Shown in pieces: positions 44,111 to 56,482 of a DNA stretch of 64,000 bases. This DNA comes from Anthonomus grandis grandis (taxonomy: Eukaryota; Arthropoda; Insecta; Coleoptera; Curculionidae). Position numbers and translations under genes: made by a program. The stretch spans positions 19,902,001-19,966,000 of the forward strand of contig NC_065551.1 in NCBI RefSeq assembly GCF_022605725.1. The letters run 5' to 3'. Under the pieces are notes generated by a model. That model searched no databases and was not told the origin of the DNA. It saw only the letters and a list, made by a program, of their open reading frames with translations. The first letter of the stretch is position 1, and every line of letters starts with the position of its first letter.

Positions 44111-44517
44111 AATCTCGACAGTTTCTAATGGACAGACTGAATGGTGAACCTGCAAGGAAATGCTGGGTGATGACCTGCGGTGGGCGCGGGGTGCCTTCAA
44201 TGCTTTTGCTGCGACTGCGGGAGGTCGATTGTCTATTGCTAATATGGGTCAGTCATGAACCGACAGGGTATTATTTTTATTTTGTCGAAAAATAGTTATA
44301 CAACATATGTCAAGAATAGCGCGTATTTAAGCATTCAAATATTTTATCTTAGGTGAACCTTAAATGGGTTGAGTGAGAATATCAGCTTGCTAGACTTCGC
44401 CCTTAAAGTTTACACAAACTTTTTCTTTGTTTCCATTGTACTTAAGTATCTTATTTTTTTGTAACTTATAAAGGTTTATAAAAGTCGTTTTTATCTATTA
44501 ATTTATTTATTATTTAT

Positions 44518-46207
44518 GTTGCCGAAAAATCAAGTTGAAGAAATTATTTCTTCTGGATGTAACACTTCCAATGTTAGTGAGTATATTTCAGGTTTTTTGC
44601 AAATCTATCATTGACTTTATCAATAAAATCTTCCAAATTAAAAACAATACATTATATACAGAATATTTAAAAAATATGCTTTGCATTGAACTCTGAACTA
44701 GTAGGGAGCAGATTATTTTTATTTAATATCATGAGTATACCTAATAAAACGGTCCTAAAAGCATATTTGAAGATTTTTTAAATTTTAGCAGATTTAAAAC
44801 TTTTTGCGCTGACATAGCAAGGATCTCCTGATATAAATAAAATTAGAATAATCATATCTCATCAAGATTTAATCCAATTAAAATTAAAATAACTAATTCC
44901 TAGAGATTATTACTGATTGCGACAGCCTTGACAGTTTTTTCTCATTGAAAACATATTTAGAAATTGAAAACTAATATTGATTTGAGTTAACCTCAAAAAT
45001 ACGCTAACGATTATTTAATTTAATATTTTACTATGTCCCGCTAATCGATTCGATCCAGAGCAGGAAAGAAAAGTTGGAAGTGAACTTTTTTGTCTCTTCT
45101 TTAATACCCGAAACAAATTGCTTTTGGCCTTAAACGTGCCGAACTGTCAAAAGATATAATAGATGAACTGCGAAAGTTCGACGTCTAATTATCAGCGCCC
45201 TGATGAGGGATCTAGAAGAAAACTAATTAATAATAGGAAAAAGAAAGACAATTACCAGACACGTGTCTTTGAAGGCGCGCCTGACAGAATTAATAAAATT
45301 AATGTTGACGTTTTACATCGTGTTAACATTTTCTTTTGTATCGTTACGGTTTTTTTTTCGGTTAGGATGCCGTGAATGTGTGATGAAATGTGTTAACGCT
45401 TGCGGGATAAGATGTTGAACTTTTATTTATTGATTTCCTGCAGGGCAAAATTTGTTTAAATTCACGCAGATCATTTTTGATGAAGAAGTGATAAAGAATT
45501 GGAATTAAATTGCATCCAATAAAAATAACTGTAAATGAATTTGGTCTATAAGGAATTATTAAATTTAATAATAGATCTTATAGCAGTAGAATATTGAAAA
45601 AATTATGAAGATGTAGAGTTAGAATGAATTTTTTGAATAAACGAGTATTATTAGGCTTACAGCTTTATTATACATATAATTATTTTATTATACAATATTA
45701 TTATTAATATTTCAATGCTGATTTCATGGAATGAAATTCATTTATGTTTTAAGGGCAAATCATTCAGCACAATAAGAACCCATGTCAAGATTATATTTTA
45801 AAATTTATTGAAAAAAAAGTTGAAACGAAACTTTGTATGTATATAATTACTTAGTTTGCGAATTTATTTATTATGCTTATTGGTTGAAAATCAATTACTT
45901 ACTAATAATCTCCAGTGAAATCGGGCTTTTGGGTCTTAATTGCTATAATTGAGAGTTATTAAATATTCAGATTTTGATCAATGTAAATATAAATAAAGCT
46001 ATAATGAGTGCAAGCCAAACATAACCTTAAAATTTACAATTTGTTTCAAATGAACTTTCTTCTTGTACACTTAAATAGTTGCTTTTTTTTCTTATTTATT
46101 ATATCATAATCAATAAATATTAAATAACTGCATCTGATCATTACGCTATGAAAATGAAAAAAGAAAAATATACTTATACAAAATAAAACAAGCGGAAATC
46201 CACATAC
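44518..46207. other. No gene; GC-richer patch 45,030-45,400
   Basis: 44,518-45,030 and 45,400-46,207 are AT-rich without features. The patch at 45,030-45,400 has more balanced composition (GAAGGCGCGCCTGAC near 45,271) and a 70-codon open frame (45163-45375) with no recognisable domain. It may belong to the same host locus as the candidate exon at 46.2 kb, but nothing shows that directly. Confidence 0.45.
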
Positions 46208-46382
46208 CTCATGCTGTAGTCGAGAGCCTGCTCCATATCTAACTTTAGTGGATTCACTAAGAATTAAGTCTTTTAAATCTAAACAATAAGAGTTTCCAAT
46301 GCACTCATAACCTCGAAAAGCGATTAACACGTTTGATACTCCTGAACCCAAAACCGATTCGAACAGATTAGAAATGTATGAT
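46208..46382 (-). CDS. Candidate host gene internal exon, protein unknown
   Basis: A 175-base stretch on the minus strand is fully open in a balanced, protein-like frame, unlike the low-complexity frames around it. It runs from a likely acceptor (pyrimidine-rich tract then TTTAG, AG at 46384-46383) to a consensus donor GAG|GTATGT at 46210-46202. The peptide includes SVLGSGVSNVLIAFRGYEC and CLDLKDLILSESTKVRYGAG, with two cysteines close together. I do not recognise the family and it matches none of the transposon proteins seen here. Beyond the donor the frame turns into F/I-rich, intron-like sequence, which supports the splice site. No partner exon was found in the window, and the reading-frame phase cannot be checked. 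Confidence 0.4.
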
Positions 46383-47089
46383 CTAAACTTGCACGGGAAC
46401 ACGGTAAATAATATTAAATAAAAAATAAGAGCACATTGAAGTTGCAGAAAATTGGGTGCGCTTATCAAAGTGTAAATATTTTATTTTCATTCGCGAAGAG
46501 CAGATAAAGTGCTAAATTTTATTTGTTCTTTCCTGGGTCTGACAAAAGGGACCGTTTTTGGTATACGGCCTAATCTGTGGTATGCCGGGTTTTATTATTT
46601 GGCGTGCTATCTAAACGTTATGTATACATACATACATACCAAAGCTGCTACAAATTTAATATACTTGTCATTGTAGTGACCCTGAACAGTTTTGCTGTTT
46701 GGTTTCATAGTGACGAACAAACGCATACAGTTGACATTATATTTTATTATCTGGGGCTTTTTTAATTTTTTGGTATAAATGATAAAGATTTGGTATTGAA
46801 TTGATTGTAAATAAGCATCATGAAGCAAGTGAAATCTTTCTGTTTTTAAAAAAACACTAAATAAATGGTTGATAAATTGATATTAAGAACACTAAGGTCT
46901 AAGTTATTGATTATAGACATATCAAAATTATCTAAGAAATAAGAGTATAAAAAGACTAAATCAACATTTAATTTTCGAAAATCGAAAGATCGAAAACTGG
47001 AGGTTACAAAATATAAAAAAAGTTATTGTATGTGTTAAATACTTTGTTGTTAATAATAAACTCGACGTCTGGCATGCTCGTAAATAAAT
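46383..47089. other. AT-rich, no gene seen
   Basis: Contains overlapping open frames on opposite strands at 46577-46828 and a short ATAC repeat at 46,621-46,640; none shows a domain. If the exon at 46,208-46,382 is real, this is intron. Confidence 0.5.
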
Positions 47090-47780
47090 TGTTATTTTGT
47101 TTAATTTGATGACTTGATTAGACCAGCATTTTTTAATTTAAAATATGCTTTTTTAACATATCGGAATCGTTCTCGATAGACTGAATCAGGGATTTGCACA
47201 GGCCATGTCAATACATGAACCTTCTGCTGCTCCAAGAGGCATATAACGGTTCTTGCAACATGCGCACGTGTTTTGTCGTGCATACATACAAAACTGTCAA
47301 CAAACCTTCACCAAAGCATGGAGAACTATTAGATTCCAGAATTTGATCACGCCATCCTATTCTCCTTGCAGAATCTCCACGGGATAGTACAAAAGCTCTA
47401 ACGAGACGTCTGATCTAAAGATTGTTTTTACGTAACCTATTCTTTATTATTTGAGCAGTGACACTAGAGCCAAAATATTTTGAAGCTCACTTCTTAGCTG
47501 GTTCGTAGTAATATTTGGGTTTTGTAATATCTAAAGGCGAATAAACCTATCATGTTTAAGTTCTGTGGTTCTTGTTGGAGCAGTACGTCTTTCTTTTACA
47601 GCACCTGTCTCTTGGTACAAATCTCTGCCACAACTTTTCTATAGCGCTCTTGGTAGAATTTACAGCTTTAGCGCCGTCTGTATCATACCAAATTTCTCAG
47701 TACACTAACAGCAATAATCGTTCTAAATATATTTTCCAGCTTACCAAATATAGACGTTTAGTATATTTACCAAATATACC
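47090..47780 (-). pseudogene. Tc1-like transposase relic
   Basis: From 47,780 down, the DNA-binding half is readable with frame changes: Y-Q-E-T-G-A-V-K-E-R-R-T-A, R-F-I-R-L, N-I-T-T-N-Q-L-R-S-E-L, then I-K-N-R-L-R-K-N-N-L and VRAFVLSRGDSARRIGWR. The first catalytic D block (W-S-D-E-S) is deleted. H-D-K-T-R-A-H-V-A-R-T-V follows in the open frame 47283-47101, where the usual Q-D-N-A-R-A-H reads H-D-K-T-R-A-H, so the second D remains. The block after it, V-L-T-W-P-V-Q-I-P-D-S-V, corresponds to W-P-A-Q-S-P-D-L-N-P. There are several stops. Ends were not found. Confidence 0.85.
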
Positions 47781-49259
47781 AAAATGTCAGAGCTGACATA
47801 TTTCCAAATACCTTTAAAGATATCTAAGCTACGTGTTGCATTTGTTGCTTTAATAAAGTTAACTTAAAAATCCCTTTTATCTTATGTACTAACTACTATA
47901 GGTCCAAGTCGCATAATCCATTATAAAAGCTAATCGATTATTCATAAGATTTAACTATAATTTCATTCATCGGATGTACTGTTTATGAGATGTGTCAATT
48001 TAAATCTAGCATTACTGGGTCAAACTTGTAAGGTATTTGAGGTTAAGTATTTCAGGTTTGAGTATTAAGGTACTTGTCAAGGTATTTGATTATTAAATTA
48101 TAACCTACAAAAAATAAATTAATAAAAAATGCATTAAAGTATCATAAACTAACTCTAAGATATAGAACTACTGTTGAAACTCTAAACCCAATATCTCTAG
48201 AGGTAATATATAAAATGTTCCATATGAAGAACTCGTGAGAAATATATTTTTTGATAATTGATTTAGAATACTAAAAAAGTAGACTCAACATTGAAAACTA
48301 AGCAATTCTTCTTATATGTTAATACAAGTTTTACCTTAATTACCTTAGAAATGTACATACCTGTAAGTAGCGATTATTCGGTCCGCTTTATTAGTCTGAC
48401 ATGTATTAGTATTAGTATAATTTAAAAACCAACGAGAATCTCATATGGGTTATTTTTTTTAATTATTTTTACAGCTACAATACTCACTTGGAATTTGGTG
48501 CGTTTCTCCTGGTTTCTAGAGAACCTATAAACACAGTCTAACATTGAAATCGTATAACGTTCGAATAACGATAATCGAATAACGTTGAAATCTATATACT
48601 TTGCTATAAAGTTAAATATATGTAATGATCCAAAAATCTGTTGTTCCTCTTTAATAATTAATTTACATTACTATATTATTATGATATAATCAACGGTTTA
48701 AATTTTACCATAATTATAAACAACATTTTGGATTTAAATGTTTATAAATAAAATAAATAATTTGCTTTTTTGTCAATAAAATTTTTGAAAATTTTGTTCA
48801 TAAAGATAGTAGAATAATATAAAAACATACCAAAAAAAGAAAAAAAAACACTCCTAAAATAATAAATATACCTAAATATAAATACATACAATAGTACATA
48901 TTCGCAGTGCAAATAGCCTACACGACATATTTTGACCACAAACGGTTCATGTCTGATGATCTAATAATAACTAATTAAACTTCCATAATAAAAAAATCGG
49001 GATCCATAAAAATATCAAAAAATATAACTAATCATAATATGGTATTTTCAGTATTAAATTTTTCCATGAATTAAACGAATTGAATATAGAAATTACGAAA
49101 ATCTAGATTTCTACCAAATCAGTTTCATTTGGATGCAAGTTATTTATATTGGAATCAAATTTAATACACACCTAATAGAAGTGGAAAAATTGAATTTATT
49201 ATATTAATAATTACTTTACAAATTTAAATAATCCTAACAAACACTTTTATAAACCACAT
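47781..49259. other. AT-rich, no gene seen
   Basis: No domain, RNA gene or terminal repeat was recognised. The short minus frame at 48742-48939 is low-complexity F/Y/I-rich and not credible. Confidence 0.6.
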
Positions 49260-49890
49260 AAACATGAGAGGATTAAATCTGAATTAAAATTTATTCTAAT
49301 GGATCAGTTAACTTTACTTAAAATTTTAAAAACCATTCACTATAATGCAATCGATAAAAACGCCTTTTTTTACAAAATGTACATTTCTGTATGCCTTTTG
49401 TTTAAAGCCATGTTATAAACAGTTACATTTTACAAAAGTTTTATCCTACAATCTGGAAAAAGCTTATTATAAAACCCTTAGCAATGATTAGTATTCCAAA
49501 GGAATTTAAAGAACTCAGGCCTATAAGTATATTGCCGTTAGTTTCCAAAATCTTGGAAACATTTATTCACCGACAAATTTGGGCATTTATTAAATCACAT
49601 TCTTTAATTCCTGCATACCAGGCAGGTTTTAGAAACAACTTTAGTACTTCTACCAGTTTGGTTAGCTTTCTTAATGAAATCAGAAAAAATGAAGAAAAAA
49701 CAGAATTAACATGTCTTGGGTTGTTTTTGTAAAGCCTTCGATACTATAAGTCATAAAATGCTATTGGCAAAACTCCATTATTTTGTATTTTCTGGTGATG
49801 CAGTTAATTTTTTTAGATCATATTTGGCTGGCAAATCTCATTTCGTAGTTCATAATAATGAATTTTGCCCTAAAAACTAAGTTACCACAC
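49260..49890 (+). pseudogene. Non-LTR reverse transcriptase, N-terminal blocks
   Basis: P-T-I-W-K-K-L-I-I-K-P is followed, in the open frame 49484-49732, by KELRPISILPLVSKILETFI and Y-Q-A-G-F-R-N-N-F-S-T-S-T-S-L. A frameshift near 49,725 leads to F-C-K-A-F-D-T-I-S-H-K-M-L-L-A-K-L-H-Y. The frame then carries F-F-R-S-Y-L-A-G-K to 49,870 and ends. No P-Q-G-S or catalytic D-D segment follows, so this is a 3'-truncated or rearranged copy of a Jockey/CR1-type element. Confidence 0.88.
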
Positions 49891-50099
49891 TAAATCTACA
49901 AGGTTCCCTTGCTCTTTTCTTTATGTGTTGCTGACATGATATTTTTTATAAAACACTCAACATGAGTTACTTATTATATTGGGTATTACGTCATTTATAG
50001 CAAATTTATGTCAACCTTTTAACTTTGGAATAAATTACTTGAGGATGTTAAACAATTTTCAATAGGAGTAATTAAAAAAAGCACGTCTATCGAACCTAT

Positions 50100-51080
50100 C
50101 TCCCTCTAGAATTTCTTTCATTATTAAAAAAATAAAAACTGTATTATTATAAATTTTTATTGAAAAAAGTAGGGGTATTGGCTAGGTTAATTATAAAAAC
50201 ATACAAAAAATCCCAATACGTAAATGCATGCAATAGTACATAGTTGTAGTAAAAATTTAAAAAAAAGTCAAAAATTTAAATAAAAGAAGATTTATAATAA
50301 AAACGTTGAATAAGAAGTGATTTACTACATATAGTGCTCCTCTCTACAAGCAAGTATGATTTTAAAGCCTTGCGTAATACAGAAAAAGATGGCATGGACT
50401 TAAATTAATTTTTTGAATTATACATTATAGAGCTTGTAACTAAATCTAAGCATGGATATAGAGGATAAAGAGCATGCCATTCCTATGTGGGTGGTTGTGA
50501 GATGATTTTTCTAAAATTGCTGATACATACTTACGAATTAAGTAAACAAGTAAAATATAAATATAGGAAATAGAGTATTTTTTGTTTATTTTGTGACAGG
50601 GAGTCCTACTACTTAGTCTCAGTGACTAGTCTTAGTCTCTATTGTAGTTTGCAATGACGCTTAAATTAGTTCGTGTATGTACAAGTACCCTAGAATAGAA
50701 GAGCATATCAAAGATGTGACTCAAAATGGGCATAATATACTAATTCAGACTTTGCCAAGTTTAACTCTCTAACATGGAGAGCTTAATTTCCATTAATTCA
50801 TTAAAAAAAAATCAGCGGTATCTAGGCTAGTGTTCCAATGTATTTTTATATGACAATACTTGTCACAAAAAAATGAATCACACCACGATTTAATGGTGAG
50901 TAGGTCATTTAAGATGGTTTTATGTAGTAAGTGCCTTTATATCTAGATTGCTTCAAGTAAAACTACTGTCTTCTGCGTAGAGGAAGATTTTACTACTAAT
51001 TTCCATACTATCAATGTCATATATAAACAGTGGAAAGAAAAGAAACTCTAAAAGACTTAGACTATTCGAGAGGTGTTTTT
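50100..51080 (-). pseudogene. Non-LTR fragment, catalytic region to C-terminus
   Basis: The minus strand from 51,080 reads LEFLFFPLFIYDIDSMEISS then K-I-F-L-Y-A-E-D-S-S-F, which corresponds to L-F-x-I-Y-I-N-D-x-x-x ... Y-A-D-D-x-x-F with the catalytic pair changed to E-D. Downstream the frame decays quickly; A-C-S-L-S-S-I-S-M-L-R-F-S-Y-K-L-Y-N near 50,440 may be the C-terminal block. The 3' limit is about 50,100. Confidence 0.7.
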
Positions 51081-52344
51081 CTAAATCTATAGTGCTGCAA
51101 GTTATAAATTAAGATAATATGAATTACACAGGCGAAAGCATTATGAGACGGAGAATTTGCAGAAAGCTGATGCTTTTATTATCAAACCCTTATTTTTTTA
51201 TTAATTACTCAATATAATACTTTTACTGAATGATAATCAGCTTTTGAGAAAATACGAAGAAATACTCCTAAGAAAAATGGCTTTTTGGAGCCATGGTTAC
51301 ATAACAAATGTTTTTATTGGCATATAAAATTGACTGTAAACATATAAACACCACTCATATAGAAATTCAAATGCCGTGGGCGAACAATATCACATTTGTA
51401 AAATAAAATAAACCTCTTTTCCCGAAGAAAATATATATTGTAATCTCGGATATTTTGCATTTTAATTTGTAATAGTTTTACTGTACAAGACGCGTTGACA
51501 ATAAAATCCTAGTTTTATTAACCTCGTAAAAGAAAATCAAATAACTGTATTTAAAAGCATTCGAGTGGCCGTAAAATTTTATAGTTGCTTTATGTTATGT
51601 CGAAACACTTTATGCTACTATCTGTACAGCTTTTTTATAATATGATAAGCAAGAAAACTCTCCCTACTTATATATTATTAATAATGTAAACTATTTATAA
51701 AATTTTCAGTATTGCCGCAGTAAAATTCCACAAAAACGAGGACAAAAGCTTCGACTTTTCTCATGCATATTATGCCCACTCCGTTGTTGCGATATCACAT
51801 ATTAATCAAAGAAAACAAACAGAAGAGAGTCCCCTATGCGCACCATCTACATGCATATATGACCAAGTGGTTTTATCATTTCCATAATCTTTTTGACGCG
51901 CGATGTTTCATGGCGAAATTTATGGGTGGTTGTCTCACAAAGCGAAATTGCGACCACAAAGAACAAATTAGCGCCTTAAAAGCTTCCAAGAATGCGTTCT
52001 GCCGTCCCGTGTCCACACTGAAGACGACCCGCGGTGTGAGATATGTCCGAAGAGATTTTCTTAAGGTTCTTCGTGTGTTTTGATTATAGTTGTGTTTATT
52101 CAAGCATATAAGGTATTGGGTCATTGGTCATTTTAAATCATCACTATATTCAATAAGCTAGAGTAAGAAAGTTCAAGAATATATCAGCAAATGTGGATTT
52201 TTTTTTAAATAATTTTTCGTCGTCTCGTCATTTTTGTACTACTGCGTTGTGAATTAATTACATCTATACTAAGTAGCCTAACTCAGGCCGTAAAGGTTTA
52301 TAATGATATGATAGTTCGTCAATATAATGCGCCAAACTAAGAAA
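51081..52344. other. AT-rich; GC-richer patch 51,760-52,100
   Basis: The patch has open frames on both strands (51763-52083 plus, 51876-52124 minus), neither with a known domain, and includes CpG-rich words such as GACGACCCGCGG near 52,022. It carries no transposon motif. Candidate unique host sequence. The rest is AT-rich without features. Confidence 0.45.
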
Positions 52345-52715
52345 AATACAACTTTAATAACTTTCAGGTAGTTATAGTAAAAAACAGTGCTGCAAAAATG
52401 ATGAAGAAAAAAATACCTCAGTTTTTTTAGATCTCATAATTTAGAGCAGACCCAGAGCAATGGCAATTTAGAATGAATTTGTTGCACAAAATATTTTTTT
52501 TCATATTACCATCTGTCTACCAATAGTTTTAATATGTCAAAAGAAATTAAACTATTAAGGAGTCACAATTAAGGAGCTGTTGGAGTTCTTTAGTATCTTT
52601 CAGGTATTTATAGTAAAAAACAGTGTCGCAAAAATGATGAAGAAAAAAATACCTTTCCTTTTTTTAGATCTCATAATCTAGAACAGACCCTTTATTAAGG
52701 AGCTGTTGGAGTTCA
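52345..52715. repeat. Interlocked direct repeats
   Basis: A ~100-base unit (CTTTCAGGTA ... TAGTAAAAAACAGTG ... GATGAAGAAAAAAATACCT ... AGATCTCATAAT ... AGACCC) occurs at about 52,364-52,453 and again at about 52,598-52,691 with few differences. A second, shorter unit (TTAAGGAGCTGTTGGAGTTC) occurs at about 52,570-52,589 and 52,693-52,712. The order A-x-B-A-B suggests a recent partial duplication. Confidence 0.88.
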
Positions 52716-52863
52716 TTGTGGAACCTTCTAAAGAGAAACAGTAAATAGATAATATATGTGATTTCTGTAAAACTTTCGACTGGATATCCACAAAAAAAAT
52801 TTTGGATTTTCAGACCTGATCTTTATAAAACCTCCAATGAGATTTCTGAGATACACCATAATA

Positions 52864-54170
52864 TATAGGGTGTCCCGCGAGTAGAGGGACAAAATTTCAT
52901 TATGTGTTCTTTAGGTCAGCAACAGAAATGCTTTCTTACCAAGATATGATTTTTTTTTAATTTAATAGTGTTATTGTGTCAAAAACTACAATGCTATATT
53001 AATAATCCTTATCAAGTAGACCGAGTGCCATTGTTACTTGTTTTTCTTTTCTTGCCATGGATCCTCCTTTTATTGTTATTTTGTCATAGTAGTAGCGTAT
53101 GTTGGACAGAAATTTGCATAAGTCATATTTGTTGTTATAAGTAAAGAATACGCAGACATGGTGCAAGTATTACGGAGGTGGTTGAGCAACAGTGGTTGCT
53201 TCTCCGTTGCTGAAAAGTCCATCAGCAGTTGCCCAATATGTAATACTGGATAGTGTTTAACGGTCACTATCAACACTAGTGTTTGCAGATTATCATTTTT
53301 AGTTGCACTAATTTTACTTAAATGCTGGATGAAAAATAATGCCCAACTTTAGTTTTTACCCTTTTATATATGCAACCAGTCCAAGTTCTGAGGCTCACTA
53401 ATCTGGGCCCTCGTATGCAGTTTTGCAATTAGCTCATTACACATCGTAATTTGGTTAATAACGTTTTGTTCATCGATGAGGCTACATTCACCCGAGATTT
53501 CCTATTTTTGACAGCTCGAAAATCCCCGTGCAACAACCGAACTTTCGAAGAAATCGAAGAATTTCCAACAACGTTTTTTTGTTATTGCTCGGTGTGGTTT
53601 GTTAGGAGATCAGTGAATCGGCCCTAAAGTGTTTGATGGTAATTTAGCATCTGCAATTTACCTTCAGTTCTTGCGAGAAGACTGAATATTTAAATAATAC
53701 TTATCATAGACGTTGTATTGGGAGTTTCCTGACTTCCCCGCTTACCGAATTTAAATCCTTTGGACTATTGCTTGTGGGGACATATGAAGTGTTTAGTGTA
53801 TATAGAGAAATCACATACCAGAATTCGTAAAATTAATAATATCCTTTACCACTTAAGTAATAACCACCGTGTTATTGAGAAAGCTATCAGCCATATCAAT
53901 AAAGAGGATATGCTTACAATGTGAAGGAGAACACGTTGAATAATTATTGTTATTATTGTTAACAGTTATTTTGACAGTAGTATTAATTTTTTTTGTTAAA
54001 TGAAATTATTTTTTGCGTTATTGTAGTTTCCGGCACAATAAAATTATTACATTAAAAATGATCATATTTTACTAAGGAAGCATTTGCGGACCGAAGTTCA
54101 TGGGACATTTTTGACTCAAATTTACTTAAAAAACATGCCGCAAAATTTTCTCCTTGCGGGGCACCCTGCA
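52864..54170 (+). mobile_element. Mariner/IS630-like element with both ends, ~1.3 kb
   Basis: The terminal repeats are TATAGGGTGTCCCGCGAGTA from 52864 and, on the complement, TGCAGGGTGCCCCGCAAGGA from 54170. Both continue into an A/T-rich AAAATTT segment and are flanked by TA (52862-52863 and 54171-54172). The transposase inside is badly decayed. The lone ends at 7,150 and 28,131 have the same AGGGTGTYYC core. Confidence 0.85.
53330..53935 (+). pseudogene. Mariner/IS630-like transposase relic
   Basis: The plus strand gives Y-x-x-Q-x-V-Q-V-L-R-L-T-N-L-G-P-R-M-Q-F, then N-N-V-L-F-I-D-E-A-T-F-T-R-D, the first catalytic D block (family L-F-T-D-E-A-x-F). V-W-F-V-R-R-S-V-N-R-P follows (family V-W-C-G-L-x-x-x-x-L-I-G-P), and after a frameshift L-P-N-L-N-P-L-D-Y-C-L-W-G-H-M-K (family S-P-D-L-x-P-L-D-F-F-L-W-G-x-x-K). 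The Q-D-G-A-P-A-H block and most of the sequence around it are deleted. H-R-V-I-E-K-A-I-S-H-I lies near the end. The N-terminal DNA-binding region at 52,950-53,330 is not readable. Confidence 0.85.
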
Positions 54171-54172
54171 TA

Positions 54173-55992
54173 TTATCGAAAATTTAAATTTTATTTTTAT
54201 TATACCTAAATTCATAATTATTGTTAGGGGCTACCTTTAGCAATGGTTTATCTTAGTTACCATTTTACAATTATGGTTGTTATATTTGCTTTAGGCACTT
54301 TTTCTGATGGTTCCATTTTTTTTCTTTCCTAAGATCATCAAAAAACATTCAAAAAAACAAAATTCGGATACCCATTTAAATCCATTAGTCATCCATTTCA
54401 TAAACATTATCTAATGCAACGGAAATATTTATGCTTAAACTTAATGAAGTACTTAGTTATATAGTACTGGAAATTAATTACTAGAGAAAATACAGCAGAT
54501 GCGTGCCTTTTTTAATAAGAACATTTTGTTAAGGCTCAAAAGCTCTAACAACTAATCAATATTTTTGATGTGTTTTCTCATATCAGTCATTATATATACA
54601 GTCAATCTGATTCTATATCATATAAACTTCATTTAGCAGATCATTCTTGGTTTGTCAAACTTCCTTATCCTTTCCTGTATTGTTTCTAATAACTTATCTT
54701 ATTGTTGGTACTTTTGACATCTTTCGGTTTCTTTCATTGAGAATATTAACTATACCTATACACATGTTATCAACTATACTTCGAGATTAAGGCAAAAACT
54801 CATATAGAAGTAAATTTAAATTGAAATAGTCATAGAAAAGAAGCAAGACGAAATCTTTCCACAAAAATGGTCAATTTTACCCATATAACCCACATAAAAT
54901 TATTTTTTAGCAAAATTAATACCAAAAAACCAAATAGAATACAATGTTTTTTTAATTTCTTTGGTTTAAGGATAAGCCTTATATAAGGCTTTATTTAAAA
55001 AGGACGGTATCTTCATATACTACTTTTTGAATGAAACAAACTTTAAAAAATATAAACTTTATATTCAAGGAAACATAATATTACAATAAAGTTAAGAATT
55101 TACAAAAACGACAGCGTCATTAGTTTTAGATATATAAAACCAAATGATCATTCTGATCATAGCAAGAAAATGCATGCAAATTTTAAGGGTTTTAAGGGTT
55201 TTCTTTTAGCATTTCCACTTCACCTATATGTTTCCAATAACTCTGATATCACTGACAATCAAAAATCTAAGTGATTCATTTTGCTGTTACCATCTTTCAG
55301 CAACCTCCAAGCATTTTGCAAGATATCACCACATGCGCAAATATGAAAGAAGAGTGAAAAGTACAACTTTTTCCACCTTAGTGAAATCCTATACTCGCTG
55401 CGGTTTTGGTCACCTCTTTCCACACCGCCAATATGTTTGTTGCAGAATTTTAGCAGATTAGGCTGATAAGACTACATTAATATATTTTTTTCTGCTTGAA
55501 AATATCTCATTACTATATTTAGCGAAAGCACTGAGAGCATTAGTGTCACAACATCACTGACTCAAAACTTTAATATAAGTCATGATATTACTTGACTTAT
55601 ATGAAGTTTTCTGTTAAATATATGCATATTGCAAAACGGATTGATGTAAAATTTAGAGATGTAAAATGCAAAATTTAGAGCCCCAGCGAATAGATTTTCC
55701 TCTAAAAAATTGTTTTCATTAGATGTATTATTGACTCGTCGATGCTATAAGATTCCTAGATTGTAGCGTATTCAATTTTTCATTTCAACTATTAAAAAAT
55801 GGTCAGAATTTTGCATATTTATCTGATTTATCCACCCTATAATATTACTACTGCAGTGAATATTATTTATAATAAATTGATATCTATTACATAATGTTGC
55901 ATCATTGCCATATTAATACACGTATCACTCCTGTTTTGCCAAAATATTTTTTTTGAGGTAGTCAAACATTTTTATTAGTTTTGGTTTTAGCT
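54173..55992. other. AT-rich, no gene seen
   Basis: One 77-codon plus frame at 55228-55461 is not recognisable and has no splice support. No terminal repeats or RNA genes were found. Confidence 0.55.
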
Positions 55993-56215
55993 CTATAAAG
56001 GCCTAAAGAGGTTTTTTGTCATTACTATCTCAATCTTCTGTCCAGTCCCTGGCAGGCTATTTATATTCACTCCCTTTTTATCCCCTAAATCTACGCCAGT
56101 GTCACCACCATTGTGCGCATTTTCAGGCGGGAAAATTGCTAAGATTTCTGGAACATCAGCGTCTTTGTCTTGCTCAATGGGTTCAAGTGATTTAGCCAAA
56201 TTAATAGGCTTTTTC
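55993..56215 (-). pseudogene. piggyBac-like transposase, N-terminal fragment
   Basis: The minus strand encodes L-E-P-I-E-Q-D-K-D-A-D-V-P-E, then I-F-P-P-E-N-A-H-N-G-G-D-T-G-V-D and N-I-N-S-L-P-G-T. piggyBac relatives typically have this acidic N-terminal region (I-x-P-P-E-N-A-x-x-x-x-D-x-D-S ... N-x-L-P). The open frame then ends near 55,993 with no catalytic domain downstream, so this is a 5' fragment. The family assignment rests on the pattern of this weakly conserved region. Confidence 0.55.
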
Positions 56216-56482
56216 CAATAACTAAAAAACAGAAGATATTAACAAATTAAAAAGTAGTATATAAAGCTACCATCCTCTTAAAAGGACGGCGTACCTTTAA
56301 CCACATACTAAATAAAAAAGTACAAAAAAGTAACTAAAAAAATATATTTGGTGTCACGAGTGAACTTACCTCCAATTATCATTGCAAGTTGCTACGGTAA
56401 CACCAAAGAGATTAAAAAAGTCACTTTCAAACTAAAAGACTTGCAAATACCGCCTCGCTGGCTATTTCGGAATAGTACAGAA

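Larger units (their letters stand above)
41450..44517 (+). mobile_element. Nearly full-length Jockey/CR1-like element
   Basis: This is the most complete non-LTR copy in the window: endonuclease, linker, reverse transcriptase and C-terminal region occur in order on the plus strand over about 2.65 kb. An untranslated 3' end follows from 44,110 to a TTTATTTATTATTTATG tail near 44,517. A GC-rich stretch at 44,155-44,225 (GGTGGGCGCGGGGTGCC) belongs to the 3' UTR. ORF1 was not recognised upstream of 41,450. Confidence 0.85.

Noticed and set aside
51763..52124. Antiparallel 106- and 82-codon frames
   Set aside because: Neither has a domain or splice signals at the right places; kept only as a GC-richer patch.
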